DNA from: Trebouxia sp. TZW2008
Lineage: Eukaryota > Chlorophyta > Trebouxiophyceae > Trebouxiales > Trebouxiaceae
DNA length: 64,000 bases
Assembly (NCBI GenBank): GCA_002118135.1
Contig: BDIU01000213.1
Location: forward strand, 1-64,000
Direction of reading: 5' to 3'
Shown here: positions 34,001-43,749 of the stretch, in pieces
Layout: the number at the start of each line of letters is the position of its first letter
Numbering within the stretch: position 1 is the first letter of the stretch
The notes under the pieces: model-generated
The model's input: the letters and a program-made list of their open reading frames with translations, nothing else
Told to the model about the DNA's origin: nothing
The model's database searches: none
Position numbers and translations under genes: made by a program

Positions 34001-36158
34001 CTTGTATGATGAGAGCACGCATGTCAGGCAGCAAGCCAATGCATGGACCCTGAGTGCACTGCATTTCTGGTGAAATGCAAAGATTGTTCACATGACAATG
34101 TAAGCCATCTTCATACCTGAGAGTCGAATGTTGGGTTGGTGATGGTGGAATTGACAAACACCCAAAGGTAGTTCTTGACCATGAAGGGGCGGACCTCCAG
34201 CTTGGCACTTTTGTTCTTGCCCTTACCACTGTTCTTGGTCATGTTGTCAGCAAGGGTTCTGCAGACAGGAGATGGAAATGTCAGCTGTCTCAGTCAACAG
34301 GCAAGCGAACTCGAACAGCTTGAGGGGTCTGAGCTGGAGACCATTGGCAGACATGCAGAAGTATTGCAGCTTGCCAAAACCCAAACACAAACAGAAAAAT
34401 TGCAGAGACCAGCAAGCAAAAATTCATCAAACAGGCTTCTCGTCTCAGAAGGTAGACTTACTTGCAGATCTGATTTGCAAGGAGGTCCACATGTGTTCCG
34501 CCTTTGACTGTGCAGATGGAGTTGACAAAGCTGACCTGCAAGCAGTCATACTTGGTTGCTGCAACCAGCACTTGCTTATACGGCTGTCATCATTGTAAGC
34601 TGACAAGCCACAAAGCCTTTGGCAAGATACAGCAGAGAGTTATGCATTACTGCAATAGGGTCATGATATCAGGTGATGACCTGGGGCAATCAAGCAAAGG
34701 AGATGAGACCTACCTGCTGGAATTGCCCTTGCTCAGCAAGGCTGATGCAAACCTCCCATCGCTCCCCTAGCTTTTCATATACTCTAGGGCTGCCAGTACC
34801 AAGGTAGAGATTGACATAGTCTTGGAAAGTTTTGACTGGCAGCTTCTCACCATTGAGATACACCTGCAAGGCCAAGTGGCATCATGGCAATGCTATGCAT
34901 GCAGGAGCTGCATGCTTGAGTTTTCTGCATGCAGCACGTGACTCCAGACATTGCACACCAAGAGACTCCACTTGTTGCTTGCATGACCTGCAAGACATGT
35001 AGCGCTTGGCAATGCAGTTCAAGCCACTTAGCTGCTGCACAGCATGTCATTGTTGTTTGCAGCAATTGCGACAATCAACATACAGGTATAATACAGGCTG
35101 ACAGCCATAGATGTCACCTTGACAGTCTTGCCAAGAACACCCGCCATATCATAGACACGCTTCCGCATCAGCATGACCACATGCTCCTCCAGACTCTCCA
35201 TACCAAACTTGGCCAGATCTGGACTGAATGTGATCGAGGTCCAATTATCTGTTGCTTTGCAGCTTGTAATCTTTGGCTCGCTTTTCTTGCTCATATTGCT
35301 GTTGAACACCTGCAGCAGAGACAGTAAAAGTCTCATTCAGCTCTGCTTTTGCAACGCAGTGAGTGCATACTGAGTTGACTCAGTCAACATGGCTTTTACC
35401 TGTTTGTATCTACGGCCTCTCTGGCCATCACAGGTCTCTACCACAAACTCTGTGGAGAAGATGTTGGTTAGCTTGGCGCCAAAACCATTTCTGCCACCAG
35501 TTACCTAAAAGCAGCATTGCATGTCAGGCCTTTTTTGATGGGTCAGTCTCAGCCTGTTCACCTGGTCTCACAGTAAGAAGGTGCTGCGTTTACCTTTTGC
35601 TCATCATCATTGTAGTTGGAGCTGGTCAGCAAATGACCAAATATCAGCTCTGGTACGTACACTTTCTCCTCCTTGTGTATCTCAACCGGAACACCATCAC
35701 CATTGTTCCAGACGCAGATCCGGTTGTCCTCCTGATGGAGCACAGAGCTGTTGGTGCCAGCATGTGCTAATGAATGCTTCAGAGTTGGCTGTTGTTTCAC
35801 TTTTCCTTGAAAGACACATGTTGATCATGAGACTTACCGCTGAAATGTCAACCTTCAAGGTGTCCATTTTGGGATCTCGGACCTTGTTATCTGCTGCATT
35901 GACTAGAATCTCATCAAATATCTTGTACAGACCTGGCGCATATGTGATGTCCTGCTGCACAAGCTGCTCTCCATCCTGCACCCAGAGCTTATCTTCCTTT
36001 TTCTCTGTGCTGCCTATGTATGTATCTGGGCGCAGCAATATGTGCTCCAACTGTGACTTTTTCTGGTAGATGTCTTCAATGGCCTTAGCGCGCTGTACGT
36101 TTGCACTGTTTGATGGCTGCAAAGCCTTCGTGCCTTTGGCAGCTTGTGTGTCTTGCAT
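22036..36158 (-). CDS. TOP2: DNA topoisomerase II (ATP-dependent, homodimeric)
   Basis: Passes one duplex through a double-strand break in another, in the nucleus, for decatenation and chromosome segregation. The start ATG at 36158 gives MQDTQAAKGTK, then YIGSTEKKEDKLWV and the GHKL ATPase motif DEILVNAADNK; RNGFGAKLTNIFSTEF (about 35450-35510); TOPRIM with LILTEGDSAMSL (about 33380) and MTDQDHDGSHIKG (about 32620); KGLGTSTREEAKEYF; YHHGDVSLTSTIVGMAQNF; and the catalytic-tyrosine block SARYIFTRM near 30290. INGAEGIGTGWSTSIPN follows at 29600. All key catalytic residues are present. The C-terminal region (below about 27200) is the usual Lys/Ser/Asp-rich tail, ending EEDSDVISLDDGSEGSDFEA at TAA 22036-22038. 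About thirty small exons spread over 14 kb, long for this family because introns hold many repeats. It is head-to-head with the CsbD gene. Confidence 0.97.
22810..23290 (-). repeat. Threefold tandem exon-intron duplication in TOP2 C-terminal region
   Basis: Units of about 195-205 bp begin near 22810, 22995 and 23198. The outer two each read SNEPE(P/A)ASPVVLPKVS on the minus strand and keep a donor-like AAG|GTCAGT. The middle copy has lost that frame (GGCAGCGCTACAAACGAGG in place of GGCAGGACTACAGGTGAGG). Shared flanking words include CAGCGTCTG and GCAGAGAGCTCCAGCAGTAAG. Confidence 0.8.
24797..24998 (-). repeat. Tandem duplicate of a lysine-rich TOP2 tail exon
   Basis: Two copies about 108 bp apart both start VCSLVLPAASGA on the minus strand and continue TKRGPSKKAVVKTE or PRRGPSKKAAAAIKTE. 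Both are open and share the upstream TGCAGTCTTG acceptor-like region, so both may be used as exons or as alternatives. Confidence 0.75.
25622..25785. repeat. Tandem duplication, unit about 81 bp, TOP2 intron
   Basis: Both copies begin CTGGTCAGC(A/C)ACA and AAGCTCAGACA, and end TTGACAGCAT(G/A)ACAGACT. The first copy overlaps the end of an exon, the second is intronic. Confidence 0.7.
26202..26310 (-). repeat. 27-bp minisatellite that multiplies a 5' splice site in TOP2
   Basis: Four units of the form TGAGTGCAAA(A/G)(A/T)(A/G)(T/A)GCATGCAG(T/C)ACC lie directly at an exon-intron border. On the minus strand the true donor reads ATTCAG|GTACTG, and each unit repeats a CTCAG|GT(A/G)CTGCATG donor-like junction. 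Confidence 0.8.
29564..29935 (-). repeat. Three tandem copies of a TOP2 exon 5' end (one real, two decayed)
   Basis: Period is about 138 bp. The unit nearest the exon body (29564-29655) is the true one, coding YMPILPLVLINGAEGIGTGW. The second (about 29701-29793) still reads open as MPILPLVLINGAECIGTDW and keeps the TGCAG acceptor. The third (about 29839-29930) keeps the acceptor but reads TPFLPLVLINRPACIGAD followed by TGA. Copies 2 and 3 lie in the intron that ends at the true exon. Confidence 0.9.
30637..30857. repeat. Two small tandem repeats in a TOP2 intron
   Basis: A 21-bp unit GAGAGCATAGTGCTGATTG is present twice at 30637-30681. A second pair, spaced 77 bp, shares (A/G)C(A/G)CCATATGC(A/G)AAGCA(T/C)AGGCTGAAGT at about 30748-30777 and 30825-30854. 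The latter copy overlaps the approach to the next exon. Confidence 0.7.
33573..33660. repeat. Short-period repeat (TATGGTGACTTG)n in TOP2 intron
   Basis: Seven variants of TATGGTGAC(T/C)(T/C)(G/C) occur back to back with 12-15 bp spacing, degrading to the right. It is simple-sequence expansion without coding potential of interest. Confidence 0.75.
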
Positions 36159-36900
36159 AGCCTGCACCCAAGAAGGACAGCTTGTGACGCAGCAGCTGCG
36201 CGATAAAAGCATGCGTGTGGGCTACATGAATGCCCGCTGGTGGCCCAAAAGTCGTGACTGCGACGCGACTATGCTCAGCACAGAGTTTGACCTAAACACA
36301 GTGATCACAGTGTGCACCGACCTGACTCGACATGTTCTCGACGTCTGAATCCATTGGGAGCAACGTTGGCAACGTGCAGATGTCAAGCTGCAATGACTCT
36401 CCGCCTCACAGGAGTGGGCCGTGAACGCAGTCACCGGTAGGTCAAGCACTCACGCAAGTGCACGTTGACTGCACAGCTTGTATTGCCGTTCGTACCGCAA
36501 ACACAAATTCGTGCAAAACCTGCAAGCTTTGATCGATGATAGCAGCTTTTATCGCACACCCTTGAGGCTAGTTCTATCGGCGCAGTGCCCATCGACCCAT
36601 TTAATTCAAACTTTGTGCTGGTTTTGCACGCAGTTGCACGTACAGCGTAATTTGGTGCGCCGGACAGCGTATCACACAGTCGCACAGCCGGCAGCACATG
36701 TCTTTGACAGCTGGCAGAAGTGGAACACGCGCTGACTCACGCTGCCAGCTCGGATTCCTGGCAGCTGCACCCTGCGGAGGTATGCCTTGAAGATCCTTCT
36801 CTTGCCTGGCAAAGACATTCGCGCCTAACTTCCACCTGTGTCGATAACTTGCGCAAGCTTCCGTCTTTCTTCAACCTTCTCAAAGCTCAACACACTAGCA
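36159..36900. promoter_or_regulatory. Divergent intergenic region, TOP2 / CsbD-like gene
   Basis: About 740 bp lies between the two start codons. No gene is supported. It should hold both promoters and leaders; the open frame at 36720-36929 upstream of the CsbD ATG has no stop-free continuation and is taken as 5' UTR or chance. Confidence 0.4.
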
Positions 36901-37558
36901 ATGACAGGCGAGCCAAGCAGAGTACGTGACAAGCCGTGTCGTGCTGCAAAACATCTCATCAGAATGTGCTGCACCATCGCTGACTTCCTGTCTTGCGCTG
37001 TAGGCCGGCGGTAACGCCAAGTCCACTGCAGGCTCCATCAAGGAGAACGTCGGCGGTCTTGTCTCTGACCAGTGGGCCGCAGAGGGTAAGCAAGTCGCTT
37101 GACCTGCCACATGCGCATCTGGTCATCACTAGTCGACTTACTCCGTTGTTCACTTGCAGGCAAGCAACAGCGCAAGGAAGGCGACGCTGAAGTTGAGGCA
37201 GCTAAGGTATGACGTCGCATTCGCTTTTGCTGTCACTTTTTACCGCGTTCCCCGTGCAGCTGATCACAACTTTCCTTCATTTGCAGACCAAGGGTTACGC
37301 CGAGGGCGCAGGTGACTCTTTGGCAGGCGGGTTGAAGAAGAACGTCGCCAAAGTGACCGGCAACGATGCCAAGCAGGCCGAGGGTAAGATTGCAAGAACG
37401 CGCTCAGCTAGGCTCAAGTGCTCAGTGGTCGACAGCATTTCAGTGTGCTGCTGTACTGTCAAACTGAGAGCACTTCTGTGGTGTTGCAACTCGTTTGTGG
37501 TGCTGCAGGCGAGGCGAGGCAGGCCAAGGGTGACACCAAGAAGGAGATTAACAAGTAG
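36901..37558 (+). CDS. CsbD-like stress-response protein, 98 residues
   Basis: A small hydrophilic protein of the CsbD/UPF0337 type, a family named for a bacterial general-stress gene and found in algae; its biochemical role is not known. Five exons join exactly: 36901-36921 (MTGEPSR), 37004-37085 (AGGNAKSTAGSIKENVGGLV...), 37160-37206 (KQQRKEGDAEVEAAK), 37287-37383 (TKGYAEGAGDSLAGGLKKNV...) and 37509-37558 ending KKEINK then TAG. The coding sum is 297 nt. The protein contains two related halves, each with the family pattern G-x-x-K/N-x-x-(A/V)-G and charged A/K/E/G-rich helix, so it may be a tandem CsbD pair. There is no signal peptide or membrane segment. TGTAA motifs follow the stop. Confidence 0.85.
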
Positions 37559-38329
37559 ACTCCTGAAGCTGAATGAACCTGTCTTCTATGAATGTTGCTT
37601 TAGCCCTGCAATGACTTGAGATGTTCTGACATTATAAGATTTCCTTAGTCTTGTAAGGTCTTGATTTGGCTGAGGATGTCACATTCATCTTCACACTCTG
37701 TCATCAAATTTTGTAATGTGCTGGCCACTATATTTTGCAGCTGCTGTTTGCAGCAGCCAGTGTGACATGCATATGCAGTCTACTTGAAAGACAATTGCAT
37801 GTGAATGCAATGAGTGATTGTGTGTGTGCAACATGTTGACAATGATCACTCTCCATTCCACATATTTCACATATCATGTCCAAGCACTGCATGTCATTGA
37901 ACAGCGATGCAGAATTGATGTGGTGCAAGTGTTGGTGTGTTGTTAGTTTGTATCAGGCCCAGTCAGGCTGTGAATGACGGGTGCAGTACCAGTCGGTGTA
38001 ATTTTGATATGCTCCAATCCTGGTCTTCGGTTTGCAGCACACCTTAAGGCAGGCATGCTATGAAATTCAGCTATGCTCGCAATGCTTGTGTTTGTGCCCC
38101 ACTATATTGATGAAATGTGCGAATTAGACAGAAGTCTTGTTCACCAAGCATGAATATGTTCCACATGAAATGTCAGGTTGCATTGCTCCAGTCACTTTGG
38201 GTGCAAGGACATGCATCATTACATGCAATGCACAGCACACCCCCTGACCTGAGTACACCTGCAGCTTACAGAAAAGTAAGTACTGCTGGAAAGTATTAAT
38301 CTCGGCCTCACCCACGAACGTTTTTGACT
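37559..38329. other. Intergenic, CsbD-like to COQ3 (same strand)
   Basis: Holds the CsbD 3' UTR, with TGTAA at 37652-37656 and 37712-37716, and presumably the COQ3 promoter. Otherwise AT-rich and without a supported gene. Confidence 0.4.
37652..37716 (+). terminator. Candidate TGTAA polyadenylation signals for CsbD-like gene
   Basis: TGTAA occurs 94 and 154 bp after the stop codon. TGTAA is the common chlorophyte poly(A) signal. A five-base word occurs often by chance, so this is weak. Confidence 0.35.
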
Positions 38330-40769
38330 ATGCTTGGTCGGTGCGCAAACAGGGTTCCGACGCTGCTGCACTGCGGGCGGTTGCATGCTTGTTTTGGTGC
38401 AATCGACACCACATCGCAAGTGGGCTCCAGCTACATCGTCGCAAACCCGCAAGACCGCGGTGAACATTTGTCCACAGCAGCGGGCGCAGCAGTCCGCACG
38501 TCAGGTCAGCTGCAGTTCAGGTGCTGTCCACGTTTGTCTTGATCCCAAGCTGAACGTGTGCTGTTTATAAGTGCTGTTGACCCGAGAGAGCTGTTGTTAC
38601 AGTGAGCAGAGCGGTGCTAAAGACACCAAGCTTCAGCCCCAATCCATCAATCCTGCAGAAGTTGCAAAATTTGCTGCACTTGCCAATGAGTGGTGGAATC
38701 CTCAAGGCGCATTCAGACCATTGCACGCCATGAATCCTGTGCGCTGTAAATTCTTGAGAGAAGCGCTGTGTCAATGCTTCCAGTAAGCCTTTTGAGCATA
38801 TCCTACATCAGAAAGTGCTGCTTTCCAACCGCCAGTCAGTGTTTTGCTGAAGTCGCTTTGCTTTGGTTAATATCTCCAGAAACTCCTTTGCCCAAGATAT
38901 AAGAGTTGCTTTGTGCCAAGTGCAGATTGAACCCCCAGCAGGCTGCACCTTTCAAAGGCCTGTCCTTTTTGGATGTCGGCTGTGGTGGAGGCATCCTGAC
39001 AGAGGTTTGTTCCTAATACTGCGTCTCATTTGGCCTGATAGCAGATCAAGCCAAATCATGCTTGCATTTGCTCAAGCACGCCAAGCATGCTGTATGTGCC
39101 ATCTGTCAGGCCTTGAGCACTGGCAATTGCCCTGATGCTCTTCTGTCTGCATCCAGGTCCATCAATGCTGATTGTGACCAGCGCCACTGCCTGATTTGCC
39201 ATAGTCTCTCTGTCACAACATCAGCCGACTTGTGTGACAAACCTGATTGGTGACAGCAACCACGTTTTCAAGTCAGAGCAGGCCCTGCAAATGTCACAAG
39301 AATGGCATGGCTTACCACATTGCTGGAATTGCCTCAGCATGCAGAACCTGTAATGCAGGCTTTGGCTAGGATGGGTGCTAGCATGACAGGCATTGAGCCA
39401 CAGCAGAAAAACATCAGTGCTGCTATTGCTCATGCTCAAGAGGACCCAGCAGTCGCTCAACGGACAAAGTATTTGGCTGTGACTGCTGAAGAGCTGGTAA
39501 GCACAGGTGAGTTATCAGTAGTTCCTGTGAAAGTAAGCAGCCTGCTGTTGAGTTTGGCATCAAGAAGACAGCCTTGGTGTCCCCAAACTATCAATTTGCA
39601 ACGGATATGGTGCTTTCGGCAATACAATTGTAACTGCCTTGTATGAGCCGGGCTGACAATATGCGTCAGCTGCAAACATGTGTGTTGAATTGGCTGCAAG
39701 CTTGCTCAATATGCTCCTGCACATGTTGCCTGGCCTTTACACAGGCACAAAGGCTGCAGGGCTGATACAACCTTTCCACCTGGTCTCCATGCATTTGACA
39801 TGCTGCATCACATGTCATTGAAATGTCACGTCTCACCAATGAGTGCAGTTGCACTATTCCATCAGGTCTTGCACAAAGCTGAATATCTAGTGCAGATTTA
39901 TTCTGGCCTCATCGCAAAGCATGTTTCACTGATGTGGTGTTCAGCTTGCATCACTGCACCCAGAAGGCGATGGCGTTGCTGTGCTGCGCTTGAAAACCAT
40001 GACTAAGCCTTAAGGGCATGGTTGTGGTGTGCAGGCGCGCAGTTTGATGCTGTGATGGGTTTGGAAATTATTGAGCATGTGGACAAGCCTCATCAGTTTC
40101 TAAGGACTTTGGCGTCATTGACACAATCAGATGGGGCACTCTTCATATCCACCATCAACAGGACGCCACGGGCATATGCCTTAGCCGTGCTTGGGGCTGA
40201 ATATGTTGCTGGCATCCTGCCAAAAGGCACACACGATTGGAACAAGTTTATCACACCTGGTGAGCCGATGAGAACTTCATAGTCTAAAAACATGAGTGCA
40301 GGCTATACAGCTTCGTGCAAGACATGGTGACTGGCTTCTTGCAGATTGTCTTGTCAGCATGTCAGCAAGTTATCGCTTCTGTAGCATGCACTCAGGAACT
40401 CATTTAGATGCAAATGGATGCACCCCTTCTGTGCTTTTGTGCTTTGTGGCCTTGCACTTTTGAGGGGGCACTTATGACTTGTGACCGGCCACATACAACT
40501 GCTGGCAAAGTTAAGTCAGTCAAGTGTTGCAAGTGCTTCAACGTGTGTGCATTGCAGAGGAGCTGTTCATGCTGGCGGAAGGCACTGGTCTAGAGCTAGA
40601 GCAGCTAGCAGGCATGGTACTCAACCCTTTGACAGGGCGTTGGATGCTTTCTAGTAGCAGCGATGTCAACTACATCGCCTACTTCAGCAAGACTAGCCTG
40701 GCAGACAGATTAAAAGAAGCAAGGCAACCAGGGCTGAACAGTAAAGCTGCAGACATTGCTTCTGCTTGA
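38330..40769 (+). CDS. COQ3: Ubiquinone biosynthesis O-methyltransferase
   Basis: SAM-dependent enzyme that carries out both O-methylations of the ubiquinone ring, on the mitochondrial inner membrane in the COQ complex. The start exon ([18 protein letters not shown]) is rich in Arg/Cys/Ser and poor in acid, fitting a mitochondrial presequence. Next come [20 protein letters not shown] with [11 protein letters not shown] (about 38600-38780), the SAM-binding motif [13 protein letters not shown] (about 38970-39003), [14 protein letters not shown] (about 39370), [20 protein letters not shown] with [17 protein letters not shown] (about 40035-40260) and HDWNKFITP, then [20 protein letters not shown] and [20 protein letters not shown] (about 40556-40690). 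The order and motifs match COQ3/UbiG throughout. The last residues (KSAADIASA-like) precede TGA. Exon borders are approximate. Confidence 0.94.
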
Positions 40770-41366
40770 TCACTGCAAACTTGCCCACAAATCAAACATG
40801 TCCCTGTGTGCTTGATGTGCTGTGTTTGCCAATACACAAGAGTCTTGCAGCTTGCCTTCTGCCACATCTTCAAGTGTTGGTCTCAATTGAAACGATTGTT
40901 GGCTGGCTTTGCAAAAGAGTTGGCTGGCTTGTGATCGGCTAAATTGTAGGACAGGGCCTAGGGTGTTGGTTCGAGCACGAACCGGTTGCAACGATCTTTA
41001 GGGCAAGCGTGTATTCTTGCCCGTTGTCTAGGCGTTGCTGCTGCTGTGCGAGGATATCGCTGCTGACAAGCGATCCCACGTGCCCACGCGCTGTAACCTC
41101 GAGTTGACCCCTTGAGATGCTTGCATCCGCGCTATCAACTTCGTTAACAGCATGTTGATGTAAACTTCTGAAACCCAGGCCGTCTTATCGATCCGTTGGA
41201 AGCGTTGAAGCGTCCCCTGGTTATCATTGATCGCTCACAATGGTACGGGATCTCCACTTCTATGTTAAATGTGTCGTCAAGCTGTTTTGGGTTCTGACTA
41301 TGCATACATGACTGATGCTGGGAGTATGCTGCAGAGGCGGATCCAAGGCACGGCAAGCAGTCTTTC
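40770..41366. other. Intergenic, COQ3 to OMA1-like gene
   Basis: About 600 bp. An inverted repeat GGTTCGAGCACGAACC at about 40968-40984 could form a 6-bp hairpin; it looks like a tRNA T-arm word but no cloverleaf surrounds it. Otherwise promoter and UTR are presumed. Confidence 0.4.
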
Positions 41367-42923
41367 ATGGCCTCTTCGCTGCAAATCGGCAGCAAGCTAT
41401 TCAGCTGCGACAACAACTTCCGTCAAGAACTCTGCTGTCCCGCGCGCCAGCACTACGACCGTCTGGCAGAGATGGGCTGCAGCCAGCAGAAAGCAGCGAT
41501 CGCTGGGGTTCTCGCGAGCGTAGTGGGTGGCGCGTGCATTGCAGCTGCAAAGCTTGAAGATGCACCTATCACAGGTCGCAAGCAGCTCATCTTTGGCATG
41601 TACAAGCCAGTCACGCACATCAGCGACAAAGCCCTGATGCCGAAGCTGCACGAGCCCTGGCGGTCTCTAGCTGCCAAAAGTCCAGCTGCCGTTCTCAACA
41701 CAGCAGGGCTGCAGCTCATGGACACCTGCTCTACTGCAATAGCTGAAGCCATGGCAGATCTTGCTGCCTCTGACCCTGCTCTACAGCGCAATCTCTTGTT
41801 CACACCAGACACGGTTGAACTGAGCCACTCTTTCCGCTTGGAGCCAGAACTTGGTCTCAGCGGCACCGTAGCTGCCAAGGGAAAAGGTACACATGGACCT
41901 TTTCAACTTTGGCAAGAGCAGCTGGTCATTCTTCACATGACGGCGGGCCAGCTGCTGCAATGCCACAGCCCAAGTGATCTCATCAATGTCATGTCTCGCC
42001 AGCTTGCTCCTTACATGTCCAACCATGAAGCAGAACAGCGAAGCTGCGCCACTCTCCTTCTGGCTGTCAGCGTGTTGGCAGGCACAGCAGCTGTATCAGC
42101 CACTGCAATTGGTACAGCAGTGGGATCAGCACTGACGGTCGGTGCATATGCTTTGGCCAAGCAAATTTTGGTATACACTTGGCTCAACAGGCAACAGACA
42201 TATGATGCTGACGTCGTTGCAGCAGCCATCAGCACAGCAGCAGGGTGACATCCAGATGAAGTACTGGCTTCCATGCAGCGAGCCCATGTTGCAGCTGTTG
42301 AGCAGTCAGACATGCAGCAACAGGTCACTGAAGCCATCAGTACAGAACTGCAGGCGCTGTCAAGTCTCCTGCCCAACCTCGTGCTGCCGACAGCAACACT
42401 GGCTGACAGCAATGACTTGCAGCTGTTGAAGGAAGCTGCTTCCCAGCAGCTCACTACAGCCTCAGCACAGACACAGACTGAGTACAAGGGGCACATGCAG
42501 CGCCTTCAGGACCTGGTGGCCCACAAGCTGATAGCTGTGAGAAGCCCTCTCCAAGAACTGTTTGGTAAAGAGCCCCTCTGGCTGGACCGTGTGGCTCATG
42601 TGGAGAAATTCTTGGCTGAAAACAAGTTCTCTGCTCCTTATGACATCACTGACCCAGGGAAGACATTGTTGAGCAAGAGCGAGGGCGAGGTCAGAGATCT
42701 GCACAAGCTGATGGCGCTCTACCATGATTGTAAGCATTGGCCATCGGTCACAGCAGTGCGAGCAGGAGACTTGCACAGAGCCCACCAGCAGCTGCGACAG
42801 CTGAGCCGTATTAGATCCAAATCGCAAGCTGAGGTGGCAGATCACGTCCAGGCAGACAAAGATAGGGCTTTTGACCTGCTTACATATGCACGAGCTCTCC
42901 GCCTGGAGCTTTTCACAAAATGA
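41367..42923 (+). CDS. OMA1/M48-like protein lacking zinc ligands, interrupted by one in-frame TGA
   Basis: One continuous frame from ATG 41367 to TGA 42921-42923 is broken only by TGA at 42246-42248. The first half (293 residues) has ITGRKQLIFGMYKP, the usual entry of OMA1-type M48 domains, then QLWQEQLVILHMTAGQLL where active enzymes have the LPGGxIxVxTGLL strand. The zinc helix HExxH position reads RQLAP (context VMSRQLAPYMSNHEAEQ), followed by two hydrophobic stretches (LLLAVSVLAGTAAVSATAIG), then LNRQQTYDADVVAAAISTAAG where the third ligand Glu of the SRxxExEAD motif is Thr. After the TGA come HPDEVLASMQRAH, matching the AGYDPxxAxxFWxxM continuation, and a helical tail to ...ALRLELFTK. 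So zinc binding appears lost. Alignment was from memory of the family. It may be a pseudoprotease, a pseudogene, or a recoded gene. Apparently intronless, unlike its neighbours. Confidence 0.55.
42246..42248 (+). other. In-frame TGA inside the OMA1-like gene
   Basis: The TGA sits between ...AISTAAG and HPDEVLASM. Frame is the same on both sides and coding character continues for 225 codons. No short intron with GT and AG ends removes it without breaking frame. In relatives this position is usually Tyr, Phe or Cys, so TGA could be a single-base change from TGC, TGT or TGG. Confidence 0.7.
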
Positions 42924-43749
42924 GCTCTCTTTGATTGTGTGGACGGAACCCCTTTGACTGTTTTTATATTGTATTTTCATGTTTTTATCACAGCAATTTT
43001 CTTGCACAGCTGTAGTGGTCCTGAAGACGGGCTTTTAGTTTACTGCTTTGTGGTTGTTGTGTTGTCATATGGCTGACACAGATTAAAGAGGCCTAGTACA
43101 TAGCTGCAATTGCCTCAGAAAGTTCAATTTGGTATGCCAAAATCCTGTGCTACACAGCACACGCACTGCGTGCAGCATTCAGTTAGCATGTATTGTCTTA
43201 TCTAGTCTGGATAGCATACATGGTGATCTCTTGGAACACCAGCACAGAGGTGCTTTTGCTATAGCTAGTTCTCTCTTGATAGCTTCTAGGATTCAAGCAA
43301 TTGTGTGTCATGACCAATTATATGCTGTTTCCGAATGCTCTATCCATCTTTGATCAACAGACTTGGCGACAGCTGACGCTGTGGTTGACTTCTTTTGTGT
43401 CAAGTGCGTGTCGAAACCTCACCAAGCAGTTGCATATGCATGTGCAGTACTGTACATTTGGCCATTTGTACAATGCTGCTATCATGTGCGAGCATCATGT
43501 CATGGCTACAACTCATTCTTGACCATTTGGTTCATGGCTTTGCTTCCATACAGCATCAACTCGGCAAGTCTGGCTTTGTTCAGCTGTATGCAACAATCTT
43601 GCTGTTTTGGAAGGGTTGGTAAATTTGAGGGGGTTGAGGAATTGATGGGGCTAATTCGCCCAGATAGGTCACAAGCCTGAACACAACTTGTCTCGCCCCT
43701 GAGCATCGCGCAGTTTCAAAAAGCACACTTCTGCCAACGCTGCGCTGCC
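42924..43749. other. Intergenic, OMA1-like gene to CFAP161
   Basis: About 825 bp of AT-rich sequence. Open frames here are Cys/His/Leu-rich and unsupported. It should contain the 3' UTR of the upstream gene and the CFAP161 promoter. Confidence 0.4.

Noticed and set aside
40960..40995. Possible tRNA fragment, GGTTCGAGCACGAACC
   Set aside because: It is a simple inverted repeat without a cloverleaf.
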